64,000 bases of DNA from Pseudarthrobacter chlorophenolicus (lineage in GTDB: Bacteria > Actinomycetota > Actinomycetes > Actinomycetales > Micrococcaceae): contig NZ_JZTW01000004.1 in the NCBI RefSeq assembly GCF_000962805.1, forward strand, positions 62,001-126,000, in the 5' to 3' direction. The position numbers and the translations under genes are program-made. This document shows positions 28,093-36,325 of the stretch, piece after piece. Under the pieces are notes generated by a model. That model was not told where the DNA came from. It saw only the letters and a list, made by a program, of their open reading frames with translations, and did no database searches. Numbering within the stretch: the first letter of the stretch is position 1; every line of letters starts with the position of its first letter.

Positions 28093-28724
28093 GGGGAGAA
28101 GACAGGCTGGAGGACCAGGCCGGGCCCACGTATCCCGGCATGTTGGGGGAGCAGCACGAAACCGGCCACCCCGGGGCAACCCGGACACCGCAGGGACTCG
28201 AACCCGGGCAGCTGGTGGTGGCCCGCAACCGCAAGTGGAACGGCAAGGCCCACTGGGTGGTGCCGGGCCGCTACCTCGGCGAGGACAGGCACGGCTGGTG
28301 GATCTTCCAGGGCACCAACGAGTTCTGTTCCCGTCCCGGCGCGGCCTTCTACACCAGGTCCGACGCCGTCCTCCTGGTTCCGCGGGACGGCGACTGGGTG
28401 GCCACGTTCTACGATGATGCCCACCCCGGCGGCGTCCGGATCTACATCGACCTCGCCGTGGCCCACGAATGGAACCCCATCCGGCCGCACGTCACCGAAT
28501 TCCACGTCATAGACATGGACCTGGACGTGGTGAGCACAGCGGGCCGTGGCGTCTTCATCGACGATGAGGACGAGTTCGAGGACCACCGCGCCGCCATGAA
28601 CTACCCCACAGCACTGGCGGAGTCCCTCGAGGCTTCAGCCGCAGAACTTTTCCAGGCCGTTAAGGCGCAGCAGGCACCGTTCGACGGCACGGACGTCGGC
28701 TGGTTTACCAAGGGACGAATATGA
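28089..28724 (+). CDS. DUF402 (FomD-like) protein
   Basis: 211 aa. The DUF402 core is visible: [34 protein letters not shown] and [29 protein letters not shown], with the conserved acidic metal-binding cluster. Relatives include nucleotide/nucleoside-diphosphate phosphatases such as FomD; the substrate here is unknown. The GTG start overlaps dxs by 4 bp and the stop overlaps the next gene by ATGA, so the three are translationally coupled. Confidence 0.85.
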   Translation: MRGEDRLEDQAGPTYPGMLGEQHETGHPGATRTPQGLEPGQLVVARNRKWNGKAHWVVPGRYLGEDRHGWWIFQGTNEFCSRPGAAFYTRSDAVLLVPRDGDWVATFYDDAHPGGVRIYIDLAVAHEWNPIRPHVTEFHVIDMDLDVVSTAGRGVFIDDEDEFEDHRAAMNYPTALAESLEASAAELFQAVKAQQAPFDGTDVGWFTKGRI

Positions 28725-29281
28725 GCGACAACATCCGGGTCTACAAACGCGACGACGAGGGAGCCCTCCAGTTCCGGGAGGCCTGGTACGACGAGGAATA
28801 CGGCCAGTTCGTCATGAACTTCGGCGCCGTGGGGCACCAGAGCAAGACCCAGGAGACAGACGTCTCGGATGCTGCCGCCGCAGAAGGGCTGATGGATGCC
28901 TTCGCCGCACAGTGCACCGAGGACGGCTACGCCGCTGTCCCCGAGGAGGATCAGTCCTGGGTGGTGGCTCAGTTCGCCCTCAAGTCCAGGGAAGGTACCG
29001 AACGCGACAGGCGCCTGCAGGCCAAGGCTACCGACGCCCTCATCAGCCACCTGGCGTGGCGGGGACTTGGCACCGTTGAACGGTCGGAGTTCACCGACTT
29101 CAAGCTCAACATCTTCTGCCTCTGCCCGGACGTGAACAAGGCCGTCGCCGCCATCAAGATATGCGCGCGCGGCGAGGACCTGGATTTCACCAAGCTCAGC
29201 ATCGGTGCTGCCCCGTTCTCCGACCCGGAAAACTTCAAGCTCAAGCACTCCGCCAAACCCGCCAACAGCTTCAGCCTCTAG
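28721..29281 (+). CDS. Uncharacterised protein with WGR-like N-terminus
   Basis: 186 aa, soluble, no signal. Residues 1-70 (RVYKRDDEGALQFREAWYDEE, then FVMNFGAVGHQSKTQE and AEGLMDAFAAQCTEDGYAAV) follow the order of strands and the helix of WGR domains, with NFGAVG in place of WGRIG. The rest (EFTDFKLNIFCLCPDVNKAV) matches nothing I know. WGR domains occur in PARP-type and DNA-repair-associated proteins; applying that here is speculation. Coupled to DUF402 upstream. Confidence 0.7.
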   Translation: MSDNIRVYKRDDEGALQFREAWYDEEYGQFVMNFGAVGHQSKTQETDVSDAAAAEGLMDAFAAQCTEDGYAAVPEEDQSWVVAQFALKSREGTERDRRLQAKATDALISHLAWRGLGTVERSEFTDFKLNIFCLCPDVNKAVAAIKICARGEDLDFTKLSIGAAPFSDPENFKLKHSAKPANSFSL

Positions 29282-29290
29282 GAGGTCCCT

Positions 29291-30268
29291 GTGACAACGT
29301 ACCGCCGCGTCGGAAAATCGGGCCTGACCGTCTCCACGGTAGGCCTCGGATGCAATAACCTCGGCCGCGCCAACACCGCCACCGAATCCCAGGAGGGCAC
29401 CGACGCCGTCGTTTCCGCGGCCCTTGACGCCGGCATCACGCTGTTCGACGTGGCGGACAACTACGGCCGCGAGCCCGGACTCAGCGAGACCATGCTGGGC
29501 AAGGCGCTTGGTAGCCGGCGGCACGACGTCGTGGTGGCCACGAAGTTCGGAATGGATGCCCGGGGCATCAATGGCCCGGACTTCGGCGCGCGTGGTTCCC
29601 GCCGGTACATCATCCAGTCCGTCGAAGCATCCCTCCGCCGCCTCGGCACCGACTGGATCGACCTCTATCAGTTCCACACCCCGGATCCGCAGACTCCGAT
29701 CGACGAGACCCTCTCGGCCCTGGACGACCTTGTCCGCAGCGGAAAGGTCCGGTACATCGGCCACTCCAACCGCGCCGGCTGGCAGATTGCCCAGGCCGAG
29801 TACGTGGCGCGCGAACTCGGCGGTGCCCGCTTCGTCTCCACCCAAAACCACTACAACCTCCTGGACCGCCGGGCTGAACAGGAGGTCACCCCTGCAGCCG
29901 AGGAATTCGGCCTGGGCGTCCTGCCGTACTTCCCCCTGGCCAACGGCCTGCTCACCGGCAAATACGCGCCCGGCCACGCGCCGGACGGCTCCCGGCTCAG
30001 CCACACCCGCACCAACATGGTGGACGACGCCGACTGGGACCAGTTGGGCAAGTTCAGCCTGTTCGCCAAGGAACGCGGCCTGGGTGAAGTTGAGGTCGCC
30101 TTCTCCTGGCTCGCCGCCCAGCCGTCCGTGGCCAGTGTTATCGCCGGTGCCACCAAACCGGAGCAGGTCAGGCAGAACGCGGCAGCGGCCCACTGGCAGC
30201 CCTCGGCGGACGACCTCGCGGAATTGGACACCATCTTCCCGGCCGTGCCCAAGGTAGCCCTCTTCTAG
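29291..30268 (+). CDS. Aldo/keto reductase
   Basis: 325-aa NADPH-dependent TIM-barrel oxidoreductase. The catalytic tetrad is present: Asp and Tyr in LFDVADNYG, Lys in VVATKFGM, His in YQFHTPDP. The C-terminal cofactor segment VIAGATKPEQVRQNA is typical. The substrate is unknown. GTG start with GGAGG 5 nt upstream, 9 bp after the WGR-like gene and co-directional with it. Confidence 0.92.
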   Translation: MTTYRRVGKSGLTVSTVGLGCNNLGRANTATESQEGTDAVVSAALDAGITLFDVADNYGREPGLSETMLGKALGSRRHDVVVATKFGMDARGINGPDFGARGSRRYIIQSVEASLRRLGTDWIDLYQFHTPDPQTPIDETLSALDDLVRSGKVRYIGHSNRAGWQIAQAEYVARELGGARFVSTQNHYNLLDRRAEQEVTPAAEEFGLGVLPYFPLANGLLTGKYAPGHAPDGSRLSHTRTNMVDDADWDQLGKFSLFAKERGLGEVEVAFSWLAAQPSVASVIAGATKPEQVRQNAAAAHWQPSADDLAELDTIFPAVPKVALF

Positions 30269-30324
30269 GCGGCCGGAAACCGGCACCAACCAACGGCCGC
30301 AGCTAAACCCAGACCACCGAACCC

Positions 30325-31350
30325 ATGACCGCATTCCTCCTGGACGTCGACACCGGCATCGACGACGCCCTGGCCCTCGCCTACCTGGCCGCCCTCCCGG
30401 ACACCGAATTCGTGTCCGTCACGGCAACCCCCGGAAACGTGGACGCGGACCAGGTGGCACGGAATACCCTGGCGCTGCTGGAACTGTGCGGACGACCCGG
30501 CGTGGAAGTGGCCATCGGAGCCCGGGCACCGCTGTCCGTCCCGTTGGTCACCACGCCGGAAACGCACGGGCCGCAGGGGATCGGCTACGCCGTCCTGCCC
30601 GAACCGGACGGGCAGGTCTCGGCGCGGAACGCCGTCGACCTCTGGATCGGGCATGCCCGCGCCCGGCCGGGCGAACTCACGGCGCTCATCACTGCGCCGC
30701 TGACCAACTTCGCCCTGGCCCTCCGCGAAGAGCCGGACCTGCCCGAGCTGCTGGCCGGCGTCGTGATCATGGGCGGAAGTTTCTATCACCAGGGAAACAC
30801 CACGCCCACCGCCGAGTGGAACACCCACGTGGATCCGCACGCCGCCAAGGAGGTGTATGCCGCCTACCGCGCCAGGCCCGCCGGGAAGCTGCCGGTGGTT
30901 TGTTCCCTGGACACCACCGAGCGGATGGAGCTGCGGCCTGGCCATGTCCGGCAGCTCGCCGGGGCAGCCGGTGCCGCCGTTCCCGAACTGGTGCTTCCGG
31001 ACCAACCTGAGGGCCGGCGCAGCACCTCTGACAACCGCGTCATCCGGCACCTCTCGGACGCGCTGCGGTTCTACTTCGAGTTCCATCGGCTGTACGACCA
31101 GGGCTACCTGGCCCACGTCCACGATTTCTTTGCCGCAGGGGTTGCCGCGGGCACCCTCGAATACAGCGCGCGGCCGGCAACCATCGACGTCGAGACGGAC
31201 TCGCCGCTGCTGATGGGAACAACCGTGGCGGACTACCGGGGACTGTGGGGGAGCGCACCGAACGCCCGGATCGTTTCGGCCAACAACCCGGAGCAGGCGT
31301 TCCGGGAACTCATTAGGGCCGTCGGGAGCCTGGCAGCCCGGCTGGGCTGA
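30325..31350 (+). CDS. Nucleoside hydrolase (IunH family)
   Basis: Cleaves the N-glycosidic bond of nucleosides. 341 aa. The Ca2+-binding N-terminal signature LLDVDTGIDDALALAYL is complete. VTATPGNVDADQVARNT, GVVIMGGSFYHQGNTTPTAEWN and the C-terminal DVETDSPLLMGTT support the fold. Base specificity cannot be read from sequence. It converges with mtr. The ECF transporter 1.7 kb downstream could supply nucleosides, but this is context only. Confidence 0.93.
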   Translation: MTAFLLDVDTGIDDALALAYLAALPDTEFVSVTATPGNVDADQVARNTLALLELCGRPGVEVAIGARAPLSVPLVTTPETHGPQGIGYAVLPEPDGQVSARNAVDLWIGHARARPGELTALITAPLTNFALALREEPDLPELLAGVVIMGGSFYHQGNTTPTAEWNTHVDPHAAKEVYAAYRARPAGKLPVVCSLDTTERMELRPGHVRQLAGAAGAAVPELVLPDQPEGRRSTSDNRVIRHLSDALRFYFEFHRLYDQGYLAHVHDFFAAGVAAGTLEYSARPATIDVETDSPLLMGTTVADYRGLWGSAPNARIVSANNPEQAFRELIRAVGSLAARLG

Positions 31351-31365
31351 CGGCCGCCGGCACTC

Positions 31366-32790
31366 CTAGAGCGGGGCGTCCGCCGGTACGTCGGTGCCCA
31401 GGGCCAGCAAGGCGTTCTCCACCACCTCCATCAGCGCCGGGTGGATCCAGTACGGTCCGCGGGCCAGCTCGTGGACGGGTGTTCCCTGGTACATGGCCTG
31501 CACCAGCGGCTGGATCAGGTTGGACGCTTCGTGGCCCAGGATGTGGGCACCCAGCAGGCGTCCCGTTGAGCGCTCGGCGATGAGCTTGACCACCCCTTCC
31601 TGATCCTCCATGGCCCAGCCGTACGCTGTGCTGCCGTACTCCTGCAGGGCGGTGACAATATCGGATCCGGACGCAGCGCGGGACCGTGCATCCTCTTCCG
31701 TCAGTCCCACCGAAGCAATCTGCGGATTGGAGAATACGGCGGACGGGACGGCGGTGTAGTCGATGCTGCGGAGCCTGTCCGCGTGCTCAAGGTTGTGGGC
31801 CACCACGCGGGCTTCCCGGTTGGCCACGTGCTTGAGCTGGTACGGGTTGGCGGCGTCACCCAGTGCGTACACACCCGGCAGGGGCTCGCCTCCGGAGAGT
31901 ATCCGGAGCTTGGAGTCCACGGCGAGTATCCCGTCGTCGCGCAGGTCAAAGCCCGCAGCCGCAGCGCCGAGCCTGTCAGTGTTGGGGACCCGGCCGGTGG
32001 CCATCAGCACGATGTCCGCCGGAACGCGCAGCTGCTCGCCGCCGGGCCCCGTGAAGACGGCTGTGACGCTGCCGTCGCCGTTGTCCTCCACGGACTGGAG
32101 CGCGTAACCGGTCCTGAGCGTCCAGCGTTCGGCGGCGGCGGCCGCGAATCGCTCCGCGATGTCTGCATCATGGCCGCGGAGCAGGCGCCCGGACCGGTTC
32201 ACCTGCGTCACGTCGGAGCCGAGGCCCGCAAAAACGCCGGCGAACTCTGCGGCGATGTAGCCTCCGCCAACCACCACTACCCGCCGGGGCAGCCCGTCCA
32301 CCCGCATCACCGTGTCCGAGGTGTGTACCTGGGGCAGGTCCATGCCCTCAACGTCCGGCACCACCGGCCGCGAACCCGCGGCAACCACTACCTGGTCCGC
32401 CGTGATCTCCACCCCGGAGTCCGTCCGCAAGGACCGCGGACCGGTGAAGCGCGCGTGCTCCGCGTACAGGTCAACGTTGTCCAGTTCGTCCGCCCGGTAC
32501 CGGCGGCCCGACGCTGAGATGGCGTCAATCCGGCCGAAGATCCGGTCCCGGATCCCGTTCCAGTGCACCTTGTCCAGGCTCAGGTCCACGCCCAGCCGGT
32601 GCGCCTCCGCCGGCGCAGCGGCCAGCCCGGCCGGATAGACGAACATCTTGGTGGGGATGCAGCCAACGTTCAGGCACGTTCCGCCGAACACACCGCCGTC
32701 GATCAGGGCCACGCGCTTGCCGTCCCAGTACGGGGTGATCAGCGAGTTTCCTGATCCGGATCCAATGATGGCGAGTTCGTAGTGGGGCAT
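31366..32790 (-). CDS. mtr: Mycothione reductase
   Basis: FAD/NAD(P)H disulfide reductase that regenerates mycothiol, the actinobacterial glutathione substitute. 474 aa. The redox-active cysteine pair lies in GGTCLNVGCIPTKMF. IIGSGSGNSLITPYWDG binds FAD and VVVGGGYIAAEFAGVFAGLGSDV binds NAD(P)H. The C-terminal dimerisation end YWIHPALMEVVENALL carries the catalytic His. The GSGSGNS loop distinguishes it from lipoamide dehydrogenase. It converges with the nucleoside hydrolase gene. Confidence 0.94.
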   Translation of the reverse strand: MPHYELAIIGSGSGNSLITPYWDGKRVALIDGGVFGGTCLNVGCIPTKMFVYPAGLAAAPAEAHRLGVDLSLDKVHWNGIRDRIFGRIDAISASGRRYRADELDNVDLYAEHARFTGPRSLRTDSGVEITADQVVVAAGSRPVVPDVEGMDLPQVHTSDTVMRVDGLPRRVVVVGGGYIAAEFAGVFAGLGSDVTQVNRSGRLLRGHDADIAERFAAAAAERWTLRTGYALQSVEDNGDGSVTAVFTGPGGEQLRVPADIVLMATGRVPNTDRLGAAAAGFDLRDDGILAVDSKLRILSGGEPLPGVYALGDAANPYQLKHVANREARVVAHNLEHADRLRSIDYTAVPSAVFSNPQIASVGLTEEDARSRAASGSDIVTALQEYGSTAYGWAMEDQEGVVKLIAERSTGRLLGAHILGHEASNLIQPLVQAMYQGTPVHELARGPYWIHPALMEVVENALLALGTDVPADAPL

Positions 32791-32856
32791 GGGTCCGACT
32801 TTCAGTGGAGGACCCCTGCCAGGAGGTCCGGTGTTTTCGGGCGGACCGGCAGCCCA

Positions 32857-32880
32857 ACTGCCGGTGCCCCTCCCGGCAGT
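32857..32880. repeat. Inverted repeat between mtr and the ECF operon
   Basis: ACTGCCGG and CCGGCAGT flank an 8-nt spacer. It lies in the 242-bp divergent gap. It could be an operator or a hairpin of either transcript; no further evidence is available. Confidence 0.45.
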
Positions 32881-32917
32881 CTAAGGGAGGACACCCGCCG
32901 GCCGGGTGTTGCACCGG

Positions 32918-33032
32918 TAGACTGGTCCCGTTTGCCGGTTCATTCCGGCGCCTGCCGCCGAGGTGACATAGGCGGCGTCCGCACGGCCCGGATTTTCCGT
33001 GCCGTCCGTGCCGCACCCCAAAGGAAACCTTC
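32918..33032 (+). promoter_or_regulatory. Structured leader of the ECF transporter operon
   Basis: A TAGACT -10 box at 32918-32923 would start a leader of about 100 nt. It contains GCCGG/CCGGC (32934-32949), GCCGCC/GGCGGC (32954-32976) and GCACGG (32981-32986). GCACGG can pair either with CCGTGC at 32997-33002 or with a second CCGTGC just before the AAAGGAAA ribosome site. Mutually exclusive pairing near the ribosome site suggests a switch. It matches no riboswitch class I can recall. Confidence 0.35.
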
Positions 33033-33875
33033 ATGTCATCGCCCTCCCTGACGCTGCCGTCCCCGGCGCCCGCCGCTGCCCGCCGGCGCCGGCTCCTGGA
33101 AATCCTCGGTGCCCTGGCCATTGCCGGCACCTACGTCTACCTGGTCCTCAACCAGCCCGCGGACATCACCGGCGGCCCGGGCAGTGCGTCGGCGCTGATT
33201 GCCCTGTCCGGTTTCCTGGTGGGTGCCATCCTGCTGATCGTGGCCGTGCTGCCCGGCCTGCCGGCGTCTACCGTCGTGCTGATTCCGGTGGCCCTGGTCC
33301 TGAACATCGTGCTGGGCCAGTTCGTCGGCAGCACGCTGGTGCCGTTCTACCTGGACGCGATCGGTACTGTCCTGATCGCCGTCCTGGCCGGTCCCGCGGC
33401 CGGTGCGGCCACGGGGGCACTCAGCAGCATCGTCTGGTCCTTCTTCAATCCCACGGTCCTGCCCTTCGCCGCCGGCGCTGCCCTGATTGGCTGCCTGGCC
33501 GGCCTTGCTGCCCGGTACGGCCTGTTCCGCCGGTTCTACCTGGCACCCGTTGCCGGCTTCGCCACCGGCATCATCGGCGGCGTTGTCTCGGCACCCGTGG
33601 CCGCCTTCGTCTTTGGCGGCACCTCGGGCGTGGCAACCGGCGCCATCGTCAGCGCCTTCCGGTCCATGGGCGACACTCTGCTGGCTGCCATTACCAAGCA
33701 GGCGCTCATCTCCGACCCCATGGACAAGGCCATCGTCTTCACAGTTGTAGCCATCCTGGTGTACGCGCTGCCGCGCCGGACCTGGTACCACTTCCCGTTT
33801 GTCCGCCGGCACCACGTCCTCGCCGGTAAGGCTCCGGGACAGGCCGCAGGACAGGACTCCACGCCCGCGTCCTGA
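33033..33875 (+). CDS. ECF transporter S (substrate-binding) component
   Basis: 280-aa membrane protein with about six to eight helices. It starts MSSPSLTLPSPAP and has a basic segment RRRR before the first helix. The GPAAGAATGALSSIVW stretch resembles Gly/Ala-rich S-component helices, and the identification rests mainly on the adjacent EcfT and EcfA genes. The substrate is not identified. The nearby nucleoside hydrolase suggests nucleosides or a related compound; this is inference. ecfT starts 11 bp downstream. Confidence 0.8.
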   Translation: MSSPSLTLPSPAPAAARRRRLLEILGALAIAGTYVYLVLNQPADITGGPGSASALIALSGFLVGAILLIVAVLPGLPASTVVLIPVALVLNIVLGQFVGSTLVPFYLDAIGTVLIAVLAGPAAGAATGALSSIVWSFFNPTVLPFAAGAALIGCLAGLAARYGLFRRFYLAPVAGFATGIIGGVVSAPVAAFVFGGTSGVATGAIVSAFRSMGDTLLAAITKQALISDPMDKAIVFTVVAILVYALPRRTWYHFPFVRRHHVLAGKAPGQAAGQDSTPAS

Positions 33876-33886
33876 ATCCCCTTCCC

Positions 33887-34624
33887 ATGCGCGTCCACCC
33901 GCTCACCGGCCTCGCCGCTGCCGGCAGCACAGCCGTGATCACGACGGCGGCAGGCAGCTGGCCACTGTCCCTCGCCGTCGTTGCGGGTGCCTTGGCCGTG
34001 TCCACCGTTGGTGGCACGGCCCGGCGGCTCCTGCCCGCGGCTGCGGCGGTGCTGGTCCCGCTGAGCCTGTCCCTCCTGATGGTGCACGGGCTGGCGTATC
34101 CAGAAGGCCGCGCTGTCCTTGCCGAATGGGGCCCCGCCCGGGTCACAACGGAAGGACTGGGCTTCGCCCTGCAGCGGGGGGTGCAGGTGTGGGCCGCCGT
34201 CCTGGCGCTCCTGGCCTTCTCCTTCAGCGTCAGCGTCCCTGACCTGGTGGCTGCCCTGAATGCCAAGGGAGTCCGCGGACGCTTTGCCTTTGTGCTCGCC
34301 TCCACACTCACCCTCCTGCCCGCCATCGCGGCACAGGCCGCGCGCATCCGCACCGCACAGGAAGCCAGGGGGCTCGTGATTCGCAGGGGACTGGTCCACC
34401 GGGCGGCCGCGTTCCGCCTGCAGGCTGTACCGCTGGTCCTTGCCCTGGTGGAGGATGCCGGTACCCGCGCAGCCGCGCTGGAAGCACGCGGGTTCAGCAG
34501 CAGCGGGCCACGGACCAGCTACCGCACTGTTCCGGACTCCACCGCCCAGCGCCTCCTGCGCGCCGTGTTGCTGCTCGCTGCGGCTGCGGCCGTCGTCCTG
34601 CGCCTGTGGGCCGCGGCAGCGTGA
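33887..34624 (+). CDS. ecfT: ECF transporter T (transmembrane coupling) component
   Basis: 245 aa. Several membrane helices, then the cytosolic coupling helices bearing two Ala-Arg-Gly motifs, AQEARG and ALEARG, which contact the two ATPase domains. It scaffolds the S component and the fused ATPase. The stop TGA overlaps a GTG start of the ATPase gene (GTGA). Confidence 0.9.
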   Translation: MRVHPLTGLAAAGSTAVITTAAGSWPLSLAVVAGALAVSTVGGTARRLLPAAAAVLVPLSLSLLMVHGLAYPEGRAVLAEWGPARVTTEGLGFALQRGVQVWAAVLALLAFSFSVSVPDLVAALNAKGVRGRFAFVLASTLTLLPAIAAQAARIRTAQEARGLVIRRGLVHRAAAFRLQAVPLVLALVEDAGTRAAALEARGFSSSGPRTSYRTVPDSTAQRLLRAVLLLAAAAAVVLRLWAAAA

Positions 34625-36303
34625 GGTTAGGCATGCGCTTACCGTCCAGCCCGGTCCTGAAGGCCGGCATCCAGAGCTTCACGTTCCACGACGGCGGCGG
34701 ACCGGTCCTGGAGAGGATAGGGGTCGCTGCCGCGCCCGGCACCCTGACCGCGGTACTGGGAGCGTCCGGCAGCGGAAAAACCACCCTTGGACGGTTGTTG
34801 GCAGGTTGGCTGACGCCGGGAGCCGGCGGGACCCTGCATGGCTACCTGGAGCTGGACGGCATCCGCCTTGACTTCGGAAGCGGACGGGCCGAGGGCGACG
34901 GAACCGCTCACCACCGGGGTGAACCGCGCATCGACCCCGCGGCGTGGGGCCGGCGCGTGGGCTTCGTCCCCCAGGACGCGGCAGCGGCCCTCTCAACGGT
35001 CCGGGCGACGGTGGCGGAGGAACTGGCCTTCGGGCTGGAGAACGCAGGAGTACCCCGCACGGCCATGGTTGCCGCGGTGGAACGCACGGCAAACCTCCTG
35101 GGGCTCACGGGACTGCTCGACAGGCATCCTGCCCGGCTCTCCGGCGGGCAGCTGCGGCGCCTGGCCGTTGGCTGCGCCGTCATCTCCGGGCCCGCCGTGC
35201 TGGTCATGGACGAGCCGTTCGCCTCGCTGGACGCGGCAGGGGCCAGGGAACTCGCGGCCCTGGTGCGGCACCTCGTGGCGTCGGGAACCGCCGTCGTAAT
35301 CCTGAGCCAGGTCATCGACAGGCTCCTGCTGGCAGCGGACCAATGGCTGGTGCTCGATGCCGGGACCGTGGCGGCCGCCGGCGATCCCGCGGACCTAGGT
35401 CCGGATACCGGCCTCGTTCCTGCTGGCATCCGGTGGGTGGGCGAAGCAGCCCGGGCCGCCCAGCCAACTGCCCTGGCCATCCGGCAAACTGCCACAGCCG
35501 CCCGGGTAGCCTCCACAGGCAATACGGAAGTTCCGGCCACCACGGACACCGCTGCCGCTTCACGGGACAGCGGGGGAGCTGGCGCTGCGCTGGAGCTGCG
35601 TGACGTTTCCTTCAGCTACAGTTCGGACGGCAGCCGGACCCGCTACAAAGGCCGGTTGCTGGCCCGCAGCAGGAAGGCGGGTGCGGCACCCCGCCAACCC
35701 CTGGTCCTTGCGGGCATCAACCTGGCGGTACACCCTGGAGAGATTGTCGCCGTCACGGGGCCCAACGGAGCGGGCAAGTCGACCCTCCTGCGGCACCTGA
35801 ACGGGCTGCTCCGGCCGGCAACCGGCTCCGTGCTGGTGGACGGCAGCGACATCGCCGGGCGTGCGGTGGGGGAGACCGCCGCCGGGGTGGGCCTGCTCTT
35901 CCAGCATCCCCGTGACCAGCTGTTCGAACGGACGCTCCTGCGCGAGGTCCGCTTCGGCCTGGACCGCATGGTTGGTCCCGCGCAGGCAGGCGAACGTGCT
36001 GCGGCCGCGCTGGCGGCGGTAGGACTCGAAGGTGCCGCCCACGGCCACCCGGCCGAGCTGTCAGCGTCCGGCCAGCGGCTCCTGGCACTGGCCACCGTCC
36101 TGGCCCGGAAACCCTCGATCATTGCCCTGGACGAGCCCACAGTGGCTCTGGACGGCGACGGCCTGGCCGTGCTGGACGCAGCGGTCCGCTCCGCGGCCGC
36201 GGAAGGGGCCGCCGTCGTGCTGGTCACCCACGACCTGGACTATGCACAGACGGCGGCCCACCGCCTGGTGGCGTTCGACGGCGGCCGGCTCACGGACTGC
36301 TGA
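34621..36303 (+). CDS. ecfA: ECF transporter ATPase, EcfA-EcfA' fusion
   Basis: 560 aa; two ABC domains in one chain. Domain 1: Walker A GASGSGKTTLG, Q-loop VPQDA, signature LSGGQLRRLAVG, Walker B VLVMDEPFASLD, but ILSQVIDRL where the switch histidine is expected. Domain 2: Walker A GPNGAGKSTLLRHLNG, signature LSASGQRLLALA (deviating from LSGGQ), Walker B IIALDEPTVALD, switch VTHDLDYAQ. One composite site is therefore canonical and the other degenerate. Start chosen at GTG 34621, overlapping the ecfT stop; ATG 34633 is an alternative. It converges with fadB. Confidence 0.92.
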   Translation: MRLGMRLPSSPVLKAGIQSFTFHDGGGPVLERIGVAAAPGTLTAVLGASGSGKTTLGRLLAGWLTPGAGGTLHGYLELDGIRLDFGSGRAEGDGTAHHRGEPRIDPAAWGRRVGFVPQDAAAALSTVRATVAEELAFGLENAGVPRTAMVAAVERTANLLGLTGLLDRHPARLSGGQLRRLAVGCAVISGPAVLVMDEPFASLDAAGARELAALVRHLVASGTAVVILSQVIDRLLLAADQWLVLDAGTVAAAGDPADLGPDTGLVPAGIRWVGEAARAAQPTALAIRQTATAARVASTGNTEVPATTDTAAASRDSGGAGAALELRDVSFSYSSDGSRTRYKGRLLARSRKAGAAPRQPLVLAGINLAVHPGEIVAVTGPNGAGKSTLLRHLNGLLRPATGSVLVDGSDIAGRAVGETAAGVGLLFQHPRDQLFERTLLREVRFGLDRMVGPAQAGERAAAALAAVGLEGAAHGHPAELSASGQRLLALATVLARKPSIIALDEPTVALDGDGLAVLDAAVRSAAAEGAAVVLVTHDLDYAQTAAHRLVAFDGGRLTDC

Positions 36304-36325
36304 CCGGCCGCCGTCTGCGGCAGAC

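Noticed and set aside
28601-30334. Long minus-strand frame opposite the WGR-like and aldo/keto reductase genes
   Set aside because: The plus-strand reductase has its catalytic tetrad; the antisense product has no recognisable domain.
32918-33032. Cobalamin, TPP, SAM or FMN riboswitch before the ECF operon
   Set aside because: None of the conserved boxes of those classes is present; kept only as an unclassified structured leader.
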